This document shows positions 18,711 to 26,601 of a stretch of 64,000 nt of DNA, piece by piece; the stretch's first letter is position 1; every line of letters begins with the position of its first letter. The DNA is taken from assembly GCF_008085915.1 (NCBI RefSeq), contig NZ_VSJK01000006.1, forward strand, positions 124,001 through 188,000. Direction: 5' to 3'. The position numbers and the translations under genes were made by a program. Below the pieces are notes generated by a model. The model did no database searches. It was not told the DNA's origin and saw only the letters and a program-made list of their open reading frames with translations. Origin of the DNA: Oceaniovalibus sp. ACAM 378 (GTDB taxonomy: Bacteria; Pseudomonadota; Alphaproteobacteria; Rhodobacterales; Rhodobacteraceae).

Positions 18711-19328
18711 ATGTTCACCCGACGCACTTTTATTGCCGGCGCCAGCGCGGCATCGGTCCTTGCCCTGATGGGCGCCCCGGCGCAGGCGGCGAAGCTTTCG
18801 CTGAACGAGTTGTCTGCCTATCTGAACCGGTTGCAGACCGCGCAGTCGGATTTTACCCAGATCAACGATGACGGTACGATTTCGACGGGCCGGATCTATA
18901 TCAAACGGCCAGGCCGGTGCCGGTTCGACTATAATCCACCAGAAAAAACGCTAGTCATGGTGGGTGGCGGGCAAGTGGCGATCTTTGACGCCAAATCCAA
19001 TGCGATCGAACCCGAGCAATATCCGCTGAGTCGCACGCCGCTGAATATCATCCTTGAAAAGAACGTCGATTTCGCCCGCCGGGACATGGTGGTCGGCCAC
19101 CGCGAAGACGGTCCGAAAACCGTCGTGGTGGCTCAGGACCCGGCAAACCCCGACTATGGCAAGATCGAATTGGTGTTTACCGGCAACCCCGTGCAGTTGC
19201 GGCAGTGGATTATCACCGACGGGGCAGGGTCGCGCACCACGGTCATCCTGGGCGAGCTGAAGACCGGCGGAAACCTGTCGTCGACGCTGTTCAACATCCC
19301 CTACGAAGTCGGACAGCGCAAAGGCTGA
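18711..19328 (+). CDS. lolA: outer-membrane lipoprotein carrier protein LolA
   Basis: 205 residues with an export signal carrying a twin-arginine-like start (MFTRRTFIAGASAASVLALM), cleaved near AQAA. The mature part reads LSAYLNRLQTAQSDFTQIND and GRIYIKRPGRCRFDYNPPEK, the typical LolA opening strands and hydrophobic cavity region. LolA ferries lipoproteins across the periplasm from LolCDE to the outer membrane. GAGGAA sits ahead of the ATG. Its position downstream of ftsK is common in Rhodobacterales, although here dps intervenes on the other strand. Confidence 0.92.
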   Translation: MFTRRTFIAGASAASVLALMGAPAQAAKLSLNELSAYLNRLQTAQSDFTQINDDGTISTGRIYIKRPGRCRFDYNPPEKTLVMVGGGQVAIFDAKSNAIEPEQYPLSRTPLNIILEKNVDFARRDMVVGHREDGPKTVVVAQDPANPDYGKIELVFTGNPVQLRQWIITDGAGSRTTVILGELKTGGNLSSTLFNIPYEVGQRKG

Positions 19329-19334
19329 GACGTC

Positions 19335-19369
19335 TTGCGTTCTACAGAAATTTTTCAGGTAGAACGCAA
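19335..19369. terminator. stem-loop between lolA and the transglycosylase gene
   Basis: TTGCGTTCTAC (19335-19345) pairs perfectly with GTAGAACGCAA (19359-19369) around a 13-nt A/T-rich loop, 7 nt after the lolA stop and 11 nt before the convergent gene's end. Probably a bidirectional terminator. Confidence 0.7.
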
Positions 19370-19379
19370 AACACTTTGA

Positions 19380-19964
19380 TCATGCCCGCCCGCAGGACCG
19401 CAGCTGCACGTCATAACTGACGGCGCGGCTGCCCACGTCTCCGGCGACGCGAATCAACCAGGGCTTGGCATTGTAGCTTTCGCGCGAATATCCGGTGCGC
19501 CCTTCGTGATAGGCCAGATACTGATTGCGCGCGTCGGTCTTGGCGATGCCAAGGCGACGGTTGCTTTCGTGCATGTACCAGCCCATGAAATCGGTCGCGT
19601 CGTCGATATCATCACGCTTGGCGCGGCCATTGCTCTGCTGGTCGCGATACTCGTCCCATGTGGCGTCCAGCGCCTGAGAATAGCCATAAGCGCTGGATTG
19701 CCGCCCCATCGGAATGATGCCCAGCGCGTATTTATGCGGCGTACGCGCATTTCCGATGAATTTGGATTCCTGATAGATGGTCGCCATCTGGACGGCGATG
19801 GGGATGCCCCACTTCCGTTCTGCCTTGCGCATCGCGCTCAGGTATTTCGGCCGCTGGTCGACGACCGAACAGGCGTTATCAAGGTTGCGCGGTGCTGAAT
19901 AATCGCGGCTGCCGCAGCTTGCCACGAAAACCAGCAAAATCAGTGCGCGAAGACGTCTGCTCAT
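19380..19964 (-). CDS. lytic transglycosylase-like lipoprotein
   Basis: 194 residues. The N-terminus MSRRLRALILLVFVASCGSR is a lipoprotein signal with lipid Cys17. The body resembles a soluble-lytic-transglycosylase (SLT) fold: KWGIPIAVQMATIYQESKF carries the likely catalytic Glu, SAYGYSQALDATWDEYR supplies the second block, and YLAYHEGRTGYSRESYN the third. It is expected to cleave glycan strands from the periplasmic face of a membrane. The start at 19964 gives a clean lipobox; an upstream in-frame start at 20057 adds 31 residues unlike the family. Confidence 0.82.
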   Translation of the reverse strand: MSRRLRALILLVFVASCGSRDYSAPRNLDNACSVVDQRPKYLSAMRKAERKWGIPIAVQMATIYQESKFIGNARTPHKYALGIIPMGRQSSAYGYSQALDATWDEYRDQQSNGRAKRDDIDDATDFMGWYMHESNRRLGIAKTDARNQYLAYHEGRTGYSRESYNAKPWLIRVAGDVGSRAVSYDVQLRSCGRA

Positions 19965-20053
19965 CTGCCTCTCGCTTTTTTCTTTTGTTTCTTGCACTTT
20001 TCCAACCAACCTAACTGAAAGGCCCGCTGGGGTGAAATGAAAAACCCGGTGCG

Positions 20054-20325
20054 TCACATCACAAACGCAAGTGTGACCGGAAGCGCGATCACTGCCCTCA
20101 GGGTCGAGACCACGACCAGCCCGGCCACGGCATCAGAATCGGCGCCATATTTCCGGCCAGCAGTTCACTGGTGACGGCACCTAGCGTTTCCACCTGAAGG
20201 ACAAGCACCGCAAATGCAACAGGGGCAGGGCGAACCACCGCCCGATGATCCAATCTGCGCCGACATATGGCCGCAAGAATAGAGACCGGCGCGACGATCT
20301 CGGCCACTGTCAAAATCAGGTTCAC
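20054..20325 (-). pseudogene. AEC-family transporter remnant (internal deletion plus frameshift)
   Basis: Read on the minus strand from a GTG at 20325, the first 20 residues (MNLILTVAEIVAPVSILAAI) look like the N-terminal helix of an auxin-efflux-carrier (AEC) family transporter. The frame then jumps directly to a C-terminal-type segment, PVAFAVLVLQVETLGAVTSE. At about 20155 the family pattern continues in another frame as RKYGADSDAVAGLVVVSTL and RAVIALPVTLAFVM, ending at 20054. An intact AEC protein has about 310 residues, so roughly 230 are missing. The remnant sits between the transglycosylase and hspQ. Confidence 0.72.
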
Positions 20326-20409
20326 AGACTGTTTCTCCGAATCTTTGGCAGTTCGATGGACAACATCACTCGGAATCGACTAGTCAGGGACCGTCAGGGG
20401 GACAAGCCG

Positions 20410-20736
20410 ATGTTGAAATCCAGAGCCAAGTATCACCTTGGACAGGTGGTGCGCCACCGTAAGCACCCGTTTCGCGGGGTTGTTTTTGATGTTGATGCGA
20501 TGTTTGCGAATACCGAAGAATGGTATGATTCCATCCCCGAGGAAAGCCGGCCTTCGCGGGACCAGCCGTTTTATCATCTGCTGGCCGAAAATGACCAAAG
20601 CTATTACGTGGCTTATGTTTCGGAACAGAATCTTGTCGCCGATTATTCAGGCGAGCCGGTAGGCCACCCCGACCTGCCGGATCTGTTCTGTGATTTTCAG
20701 GACGGTTCGTACCGCCCTGATTTTCAGATGAACTGA
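20410..20736 (+). CDS. hspQ: heat shock protein HspQ
   Basis: 108 residues of the HspQ/YccV family (hemimethylated-DNA-binding fold). In enterobacteria it is a heat-induced protein that promotes turnover of mutant DnaA and stimulates Lon. Recognisable blocks: YHLGQVVRHRKHPFRGVVFD at the start, EEWYDSIPEESRPSRDQPFY in the middle and YYVAYVSEQNLVADYSGEPV near the end. The ATG at 20410 matches the family's beginning; the frame is open further upstream only into the AEC relic. A hairpin terminator follows. Confidence 0.93.
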   Translation: MLKSRAKYHLGQVVRHRKHPFRGVVFDVDAMFANTEEWYDSIPEESRPSRDQPFYHLLAENDQSYYVAYVSEQNLVADYSGEPVGHPDLPDLFCDFQDGSYRPDFQMN

Positions 20737-20741
20737 AGCGC

Positions 20742-20767
20742 GACCCGCCCAGCGTGCCGGGCGGGTC
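20742..20767. terminator. terminator between hspQ and rhodanese gene
   Basis: GACCCGCCC (20742-20750) pairs with GGGCGGGTC (20759-20767) around an 8-nt loop, followed by CTTCAT. It starts 5 nt after hspQ and lies before the convergent rhodanese gene. Confidence 0.7.
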
Positions 20768-20791
20768 CTTCATACTATCGTCAACGCGGGT

Positions 20792-21184
20792 TCACTTGTC
20801 TGCGGTTTTCAATGGGGCGCCAGCCTCTTTCCAACCTTTGAACCCGCCTTCCAATTCGGCGACGTTGGTCATGCCCATGGTCTGTAGCGTCTGCGCGGAC
20901 AGCGCCGAACGGGCCGCGCCAGCACACATCAGAATCAATGTCTTCTCGGTGGCCAACGCCTCTTTGTGATAAGGGCTGGCGGGGTCGACCCAGAATTCCA
21001 GCATGCCGCGCGGGGCGTGAAACGCGTCGGGTACTCGGCCTTCACGATCCAATTCTCGCGGGTCGCGGATGTCGACCAACAGGGCCGTGCCCGCATCGAT
21101 CTGCGCGCGTGCATCGGCGACGGAAAGCGTGGTAATTTCCGCTTTGGCAGCTTTGACCATATCGGCGACGGGGGTGATGGGCAT
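20792..21184 (-). CDS. rhodanese-like domain protein
   Basis: 130 residues, a single rhodanese domain. Visible landmarks: ALLVDIRDPRELDREGRVPD (residues 35-54), HAPRGMLEFWVDP, and the active-site loop CAGAAR with Cys87 and Arg92, followed by LQTMGMTNVAELEGGFKGW, the usual C-terminal ending. The intact Cys means it can carry a persulfide. No signal peptide, so cytoplasmic. The start at 21184 is preferred because the 55 residues before it do not resemble the family and GGAGAAA stands just upstream. The physiological sulfur donor or acceptor is unknown. Confidence 0.9.
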   Translation of the reverse strand: MPITPVADMVKAAKAEITTLSVADARAQIDAGTALLVDIRDPRELDREGRVPDAFHAPRGMLEFWVDPASPYHKEALATEKTLILMCAGAARSALSAQTLQTMGMTNVAELEGGFKGWKEAGAPLKTADK

Positions 21185-21690
21185 GTGTCGTTTCTCCTTT
21201 TCCGTGTCCAAGGGTGCAATCGTCCCTGCGCGCGTCCGACGCGCCGGACAGAAACATCTGAATGTCGACCCTGGCAGCCAGAGGGTGCGGTGTTGCGCGG
21301 ATCCCGATGGCCACAATGACCGCTGAACGGTCAGGAAAGTGGATATCACCCATGCCCGTCCCCAGTGCTTTCGGCGGCAGGGTAGGACGGAGATCGGCGA
21401 TTGAAAAGGGGGGGATCAAGACCTCGACGCCGCGCACTGGGTGGGGGCTGTTACACACGGCGCCGAGGGAAGCCTTAAGCAGCTACAATTCCTGTATCGC
21501 AGTAGCATTTGTTCGCGATGGGGAGGCATTGGGGCATTCTCGGGGCGATTGTTGATTAATGCAGAGTGGTCGGTCGCGAATGGCCAATTTGGTTCCGGGA
21601 TGGTGCGTCAGTCGGACCTTTGGAGGCGCAGCGCCTATGCCTCATTGGTTGCGTCGCACCAGACTGTATCATCATGATTGACCCAGTAGC
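21185..21690. other. 506-bp gap without a recognisable gene
   Basis: Between the starts/ends of two leftward genes. A possible 40-codon plus-strand ORF (ATG at 21559, stop 21679) has no family resemblance and no good ribosome site. No tRNA, repeat or clear terminator was seen. It probably contains the rhodanese promoter at its left end. Confidence 0.5.
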
Positions 21691-22191
21691 TCAGTTTGAA
21701 AGAACGGCCTGGCCCACGGCGATCTGAAAGCTGAGGATGTTGCGGTCCTGACGGCGGAAATAGGCCAGATCGCTGGTCAGTTTGCGGATCAGGAACCAGC
21801 CGAATCCCCCCTCGGGTTGCAGTTCACGAGGGCGGTTGGGGTTCGGCGGATATCCTGCGGGTAGGGTGCTGCTTGGCATTGCCGCGCCGTTGTCCAACAC
21901 GCGGCAGATCAGACCCTGACCGGCTTGGCGCAAATGCAGTTCGATTATCCCGCCGCCTTCTTCGCGATAGGCGTGTTCGGCGACATTGTTCAGCACTTCG
22001 GCCAGCACCAGTTCGACAGTGCTTTTGTCATCGTCACAGAGTTTCATCGCACCGATGCCGGACATGACGCTGGCCAGAGCGGCGCGCACGTTGGCCTTTG
22101 CGCTGAGAAAGGTCAGCCGCAGCTCGACAGTGTTGCCGTTATCGGTCGTCTGGGTCATGTCCACCTGACCCGAAGTCAGTTCAGCACGCAT
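21691..22191 (-). CDS. RsbW/SpoIIAB-like serine kinase (anti-sigma type ATPase)
   Basis: About 166 residues of the GHKL ATPase superfamily. N box: ELVLAEVLNNVAEHAYRE; G1 box: CRVLDNGAAMP; G2 box: GGFGWFLIRKLTSDLAY. That is the pattern of RsbW-type anti-sigma kinases, which bind a partner sigma factor or output protein and phosphorylate a STAS antagonist. The start is uncertain: ATG at 22191 overlaps the STAS gene by 11 nt; ATG at 22158 is an alternative. No sigma factor or PP2C phosphatase is adjacent, so the output is unknown. Confidence 0.83.
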   Translation of the reverse strand: MRAELTSGQVDMTQTTDNGNTVELRLTFLSAKANVRAALASVMSGIGAMKLCDDDKSTVELVLAEVLNNVAEHAYREEGGGIIELHLRQAGQGLICRVLDNGAAMPSSTLPAGYPPNPNRPRELQPEGGFGWFLIRKLTSDLAYFRRQDRNILSFQIAVGQAVLSN

Positions 22192-22555
22192 GGGCACGCC
22201 CTGCCGATGGCGCAATTTCCAACGTGCTGCCCGATAAGGCGACGGCGATATTTGCATGAATGGTGAATATGCTGTCCATCCGGGTGAGTTTGAACACTTT
22301 TTCCACGGCTGGATTCAGCCCGGCGAGTTCCAGTTTCCGGCGGTTGCCAAGCTGTTTCATCGCGCCGATCAAAGCGCCCAAACCGCTTGAGTCAAGAAAG
22401 CGGACCTGTTCCAGGTTCAGGATCACCCGATCCGGGCCATCAGAGGTCAGATCGCGCATCGCATCCTTGAAGTCGAGCGCGATGGCCGCATCCATGCGGT
22501 CTTCCCGTACCGTAACAACCATAAGATTCTCGTCGCTGGCCGTATCCAGTTGCAT
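22181..22555 (-). CDS. STAS-domain anti-sigma factor antagonist
   Basis: 124 residues, one STAS domain of the SpoIIAA/RsbV type. The phosphorylatable serine motif is present: RVILNLEQVRFLDSSGLGAL, Ser56-Ser57, followed by KLELAGLNPAVEKVFKLTRM. A GGGAGA ribosome site precedes the ATG at 22555. It is the first gene of a two-gene leftward operon with the RsbW-like kinase, the expected partner-switching pair. It is divergent from msrC over a 119-bp gap. Confidence 0.87.
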   Translation of the reverse strand: MQLDTASDENLMVVTVREDRMDAAIALDFKDAMRDLTSDGPDRVILNLEQVRFLDSSGLGALIGAMKQLGNRRKLELAGLNPAVEKVFKLTRMDSIFTIHANIAVALSGSTLEIAPSAGRAHAC

Positions 22556-22674
22556 TCGAATTCTCCCATCGGCAAACTCCTGCCATCTTACCGACGCACA
22601 GATTACCAATTGGTTTTCATCCGTGGGTTGTGTCGAATTGCACTTACTTTCAAATGTGGATTCAGGAGGCGGAG

Positions 22675-23145
22675 ATGACCGTTGACTATGCAGATCTGGC
22701 GCGGGTGATCGCCAGCCTGACCGAGGGTGAAACCGATCCCGTGGCGCTGATGGCGACGGTGGCCTGCGAGGTGCACCACTCCGACGACAGGTTCGACTGG
22801 ACTGGGTTCTATCGCGTGGTGGCGCCCGAAATGCTTAAGATCGGGCCGTATCAGGGGGGGCACGGCTGCCTTGTCATCCCGTTTTCGCGCGGGGTTTGCG
22901 GTGCGGCCGCGCGCACCGGACAGGTGCAACTGGTTGATGACGTCGATGCCTTTCCGGGCCATATCGCCTGTGCATCATCGACCCGGTCGGAAATGGTTCT
23001 TCCCGTGTTCAACAATCACGGGGGGTTGATCGGCGTGTTCGACATCGACAGCAACCGGCCCGGGGCGTTTGGCGATGCCGATGTCGATGGGTTGGCAAAG
23101 ATTCTGAAAGACACCTTCGCACAGGTGGACCGACCGGCTTTCTGA
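22675..23145 (+). CDS. msrC: free methionine-(R)-sulfoxide reductase (GAF domain)
   Basis: 156 residues, a single GAF domain. The family that reduces free Met-R-sulfoxide needs three cysteines, and all are present: Cys65 (GGHGCLVIPF), Cys75 (SRGVCGAAA) and Cys99 (FPGHIACASS); the substrate-loop FDWTGFYRV and SEMVLPVFNNHGGLIGVFDI segments also match. It repairs oxidised methionine using thioredoxin. AGGAGGCGG immediately precedes the ATG at 22675. A perfect 16-bp hairpin begins 2 nt after the stop. Confidence 0.93.
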   Translation: MTVDYADLARVIASLTEGETDPVALMATVACEVHHSDDRFDWTGFYRVVAPEMLKIGPYQGGHGCLVIPFSRGVCGAAARTGQVQLVDDVDAFPGHIACASSTRSEMVLPVFNNHGGLIGVFDIDSNRPGAFGDADVDGLAKILKDTFAQVDRPAF

Positions 23146-23146
23146 T

Positions 23147-23185
23147 CCGGACGGTGAAATTTGGTTGCAAAATTTCACCGTCCGG
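23147..23185. terminator. perfect 16-bp hairpin after msrC
   Basis: CCGGACGGTGAAATTT (23147-23162) pairs without mismatch to 23170-23185 around a 7-nt loop. There is no long T-run after it, yet position and strength suggest it ends the msrC transcript; it also abuts the regulator gene's possible start. Confidence 0.7.
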
Positions 23186-23197
23186 CTAACGTGAAAA

Positions 23198-23797
23198 TTG
23201 AACAGAAATTTTCATGGCCGTGCAGTGCTTCATTCCGATCCAGCCAACCGCCCCGGACTTGGGGCCGATCTGCGAACGTTGCGGCGCGGGCGCGGGATGA
23301 CTCTTGCCATCGTGGCAGGGAAGCTGGGCAAATCAGTCGGCTGGCTGAGCCAGGTCGAGCGTGATCTGTCGGCCCCGTCAGTTGCTGACCTGCGAGAACT
23401 CGCGGCGTTGTTCGGCGTGCCTGTGTCTTTGTTGTTCGGACAGGCCGAGGCAGCAGCGAACGAAGTGGGCCATGTGGTGCGGTCGGGCGCACGTCGACGG
23501 ATCGGCAGCACACAGGCCGGATTGGTCGAGGAATTGCTGTCGCCCGACCTGACCGATGATTTCGAGATGGTGCACAGCACATTCGCCGCCGGCGCCTCGA
23601 TCGAAACCCCCGTCAGCCGCCCGACGCAGGAAGTGGGATATATCGTTTCAGGCCGGCTGGACCTGTGGATCGACGGACAGGTGCACCGGTTGCAGGCAGG
23701 TGACAGCTTTCGTGTCCGCGGCGAGCCGTTCCGCTGGATGAATCCCTATGACACTCCGGCCGTGGCGATCTGGGTGATCGCTCCGCCAGTTTACTGA
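23198..23797 (+). CDS. XRE-family regulator with C-terminal cupin
   Basis: About 199 residues. A helix-turn-helix (roughly 20-75; LRRGRGMTLAIVAGKLGKSV then GWLSQVERDLSAPSVADLR) is joined to a cupin sensor domain (roughly 120-195; EVGYIVSGRLDLWIDGQVHR, LQAGDSFRVRGEPFRWMNP). This architecture is common in local regulators of amine and amino-acid catabolism, and it sits just ahead of the FAD/GcvT genes it probably controls. The start is uncertain: TTG at 23198 or GTG at 23225, neither with a good ribosome site. Confidence 0.82.
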   Translation: MNRNFHGRAVLHSDPANRPGLGADLRTLRRGRGMTLAIVAGKLGKSVGWLSQVERDLSAPSVADLRELAALFGVPVSLLFGQAEAAANEVGHVVRSGARRRIGSTQAGLVEELLSPDLTDDFEMVHSTFAAGASIETPVSRPTQEVGYIVSGRLDLWIDGQVHRLQAGDSFRVRGEPFRWMNPYDTPAVAIWVIAPPVY

Positions 23798-23819
23798 GCG
23801 TGGTGCGGGCTGTGGCGTC

Positions 23820-23857
23820 GGATGCCTCCGGCGGGAGTATTTCAGCAAAGAAGAAAC
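23820..23857 (+). repeat. dispersed intergenic repeat, copy 2
   Basis: GGATGCCTCCGGCGGGAGTA, then TTTCAGCAAAGAAGAAAC. It lies in the 94-bp gap between the XRE-cupin gene and the first FAD/GcvT gene. Reverse-complement copy at 30007-30043; diverged copy at 13461-13495. Confidence 0.8.
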
Positions 23858-23891
23858 AGGGCGTCAGGTGCCCGGAACGGGAGCGGCAGGG

Positions 23892-26363
23892 ATGACAGGT
23901 TTTCCGAAAACGGCGCGTGTTTTGGTCATCGGTGGTGGCGTTGTCGGTGTGTCATTGCTGTATCACCTGGCCAAGGCGGGTTGGACCGACTGCGTGCTGG
24001 TGGAAAAGAATGAACTGACCGCCGGGTCCACTTGGCACGCGGCGGGGAACTGTCCGAACTTCAGCGCATCCTGGGCAGTCATGAACATGCAGCGATATTC
24101 GCTGGCGATGTATCGCACACTGGCCGACGATGTGGATTACCCGATGAATTACCATGTCACCGGGTCTTTGCGCCTGGGCCATGGCAAGGAGCGGATGCGC
24201 GAATTCGAACGGGTCGTCGGCATGGGGCGGTATCAGGGGCTTGAGATGGATATCCTGTTGCCCGCCGAACTGCGCGAGCGGCACCCGTTTCTGGAAACCC
24301 ACGACATTGCCGGCGGGTTATGGGATCCGCTGGACGGGGATATCGACCCGGCGCAGTTGACTCAGGCGATGGCGAAGGGGGCACGACGGCTGGGGGCACG
24401 TATCGAACGGTTCTGCCCGGCGACAGGCGTATCGCGCGAGGGCGGCGAATGGGTCGTGCACACCGGCAAGGGCGATATCCGTTGCGAAGTCGTGGTCAAC
24501 GCGGCGGGCTATTATGCCGGGCGGGTGGGGGACTGGTTCCTCCCGTTTGGCGGGCGTCGGGTGCCGATGACAGTGATGAGCCATCAGTATTTCCTGACCG
24601 AGGAGATCCCCGAAATCGCCGCCTGGAGCACCGAGACCGGCCGCAATCTGCCGCTGCTGCGCGATGTGGATTCGTCGTGGTATCTGCGGCAGGAAAAGAA
24701 CGGGCTGAACCTTGGGCCATACGAGCGCAACTGCAAGGCGCATTGGGTCACACCCGGCGATCCGATGCCCGACGATTTCAGTTTTCAGCTGTATCCCGAC
24801 GATCTGGACCGGCTGGAATGGTATATCGGCGATGCGATGGAGCGGATTCCGCTGTTGGGGACTGCGGGCGTCGGGCGCACGATCAACGGGCCGATCCCCT
24901 ATGCCCCCGACGGGTTGCCGATGATCGGGCCGATGCCGGGGGTTCGCGGCGCGTATGAGGCGCATTCGTTTACGTTCGGCATCGTGCAGGCCGGGGGGGC
25001 GGGGAAGGTGCTGGCCGAGTGGATCACCCAAGGCCACACGGAATGGGACATGTGGGCGGTCGATCCACGTCGCTTTACCGCCCACGCCGACGCCGATTTT
25101 TGTCTGGCCAAGGCGGTCGAAACCTATGGCCACGAATACGCCATGCATTTTCCGCACCGGGAATGGCCCGCCGGGCGGGATCGAAAGCTTTCAGCGCTGC
25201 ACGACCGTCTGCTGGCCGCCGGGGGCCAGATGGGTGCATACAACGGGTGGGAACGGGCGAACTGGTTCGCGGCGCCCGGCGAAGTTCCATCTGCGGCGCA
25301 AGGCGACGATACCTCGGACGCGGCGATGCACACATGGGCGCGTAGCGGGCCTTGGGAGTCGCGGGTGAGAGCCGAATGCGAAGCGGTGCGGGATTCCTGC
25401 GGGATTATCGCGATTTCGGGATTCACCCGGCTGAACGTCAAGGGGACGGGCGCGCGAGAATTCATCAACGGGCTGACGGCCTCGGCCATGCCAAAACCGG
25501 GGCGGATCGGGCTGGCGTATTTCCCCGACAGCCGGGGGCGCGTCGTCACCGAGATGTCAGTGATCGTGCACGGCGAGGATGAGGTTGGGCTGATCGGTGC
25601 CGCAATGGCACAGTGGCACGATGCAGAACTGTTGTGGCGGCAAGCCCCCGAGGGACTCACCGTGACCGACCACACCGAGGCGGTGGAATGCCTTTTGGTC
25701 ACCGGCCCGCGTGCCCGCGAGATTCTGGCGGGGCTGAGCGATCATGATCTGAGCCTGCCGTGGCTCACCGTGCAGCACGCGGGGCAGGTTGCTGGAGTGG
25801 ACTGCGCTCTGGTGCGGGTGTCCTTTGCCGGAGAGTTGGGGTGGGAGATCCATTGTGCGCCCGGTGATGCGCCCGCGATCTGGGATGCGGTGACGGCGGC
25901 GGGGGCGGTGCCCTTTGGCATGTATGCGCTGAATGCACTGCGGCTGGAAAAGGGCTATCGCGCGTGGAAGGGCGATCTTTCCACCGACTACACGCTGCTT
26001 GAATCCGGGTTGGAGCGCTTCATCAAGCCTGACAAGCCCGTCGATTTTCCCGGCAAGGCGGCTCTTCTGGCCGAACGGAAGCGGGGGCGATCACGGGGGT
26101 TCGTAACGCTGCTGGTCGATGCCGGGGATTGTGACGCGCCCTATATGTCGACGCTCTGGCAGGGCGACACCGTGGTGGGCGAAACCACATCAGGCGGGTG
26201 GGGTTACCGGGTTGGACACTCGATCGCGCTGGGCATGGTGCGGGCCGATCTGGCGGTTGCCGGCACGGTGCTGGAGGTGAAAATCTTTGGCGAAAAGTGC
26301 CGCGCGGTGGTGCAGCCGGACCGTCCCCTGTGGGATCCCGACAACGTCAGGATTCGGGCGTGA
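23892..26363 (+). CDS. FAD/GcvT dehydrogenase (dimethylglycine/sarcosine dehydrogenase-like), first copy
   Basis: 823 residues. N-terminal DAO-type FAD domain: dinucleotide motif VLVIGGGVVGVSLLYHLAKA (about residue 11) and GSTWHAAGNCPNF with the His that covalently holds FAD in dimethylglycine and sarcosine dehydrogenases. The C-terminal half is a GcvT-like folate-binding domain (KGTGAREFINGLTASAM, FAGELGWEIHC, MYALNALRLEKGYRAWKGDL). Such enzymes demethylate N-methyl amines and pass formaldehyde to tetrahydrofolate. The exact substrate is uncertain. ATG 23892 is chosen over 23868 because it is preceded by CAGGG and homology starts there. Confidence 0.87.
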   Translation: MTGFPKTARVLVIGGGVVGVSLLYHLAKAGWTDCVLVEKNELTAGSTWHAAGNCPNFSASWAVMNMQRYSLAMYRTLADDVDYPMNYHVTGSLRLGHGKERMREFERVVGMGRYQGLEMDILLPAELRERHPFLETHDIAGGLWDPLDGDIDPAQLTQAMAKGARRLGARIERFCPATGVSREGGEWVVHTGKGDIRCEVVVNAAGYYAGRVGDWFLPFGGRRVPMTVMSHQYFLTEEIPEIAAWSTETGRNLPLLRDVDSSWYLRQEKNGLNLGPYERNCKAHWVTPGDPMPDDFSFQLYPDDLDRLEWYIGDAMERIPLLGTAGVGRTINGPIPYAPDGLPMIGPMPGVRGAYEAHSFTFGIVQAGGAGKVLAEWITQGHTEWDMWAVDPRRFTAHADADFCLAKAVETYGHEYAMHFPHREWPAGRDRKLSALHDRLLAAGGQMGAYNGWERANWFAAPGEVPSAAQGDDTSDAAMHTWARSGPWESRVRAECEAVRDSCGIIAISGFTRLNVKGTGAREFINGLTASAMPKPGRIGLAYFPDSRGRVVTEMSVIVHGEDEVGLIGAAMAQWHDAELLWRQAPEGLTVTDHTEAVECLLVTGPRAREILAGLSDHDLSLPWLTVQHAGQVAGVDCALVRVSFAGELGWEIHCAPGDAPAIWDAVTAAGAVPFGMYALNALRLEKGYRAWKGDLSTDYTLLESGLERFIKPDKPVDFPGKAALLAERKRGRSRGFVTLLVDAGDCDAPYMSTLWQGDTVVGETTSGGWGYRVGHSIALGMVRADLAVAGTVLEVKIFGEKCRAVVQPDRPLWDPDNVRIRA

Positions 26364-26601
26364 CTGTCGTCGATGCCTTTTTGTGCAAGGCGGTGCGCCT
26401 GAGAGGCCCCGCAAGGGTGACCAAAGGCGAGGCTGTGGATGACCCTATGCAGCGTTCTCGCGAGGCCGGGGGCGGATTGCGCGACCGGATGACCGCCGTC
26501 GCGCTTGTTCACGTGGCCGAGGTCAAACTTGTCTGCCCCGCCCGATGACCCAAAGGCCACCGAGGCGAAGATGATTGCGATGTATAGAGGAGGACGTGCG
26601 G

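Noticed and set aside
21559-21681. 40-codon plus-strand ORF in the rhodanese-RsbW gap
   Set aside because: No ribosome site, no recognisable motif, mixed composition; likely chance.
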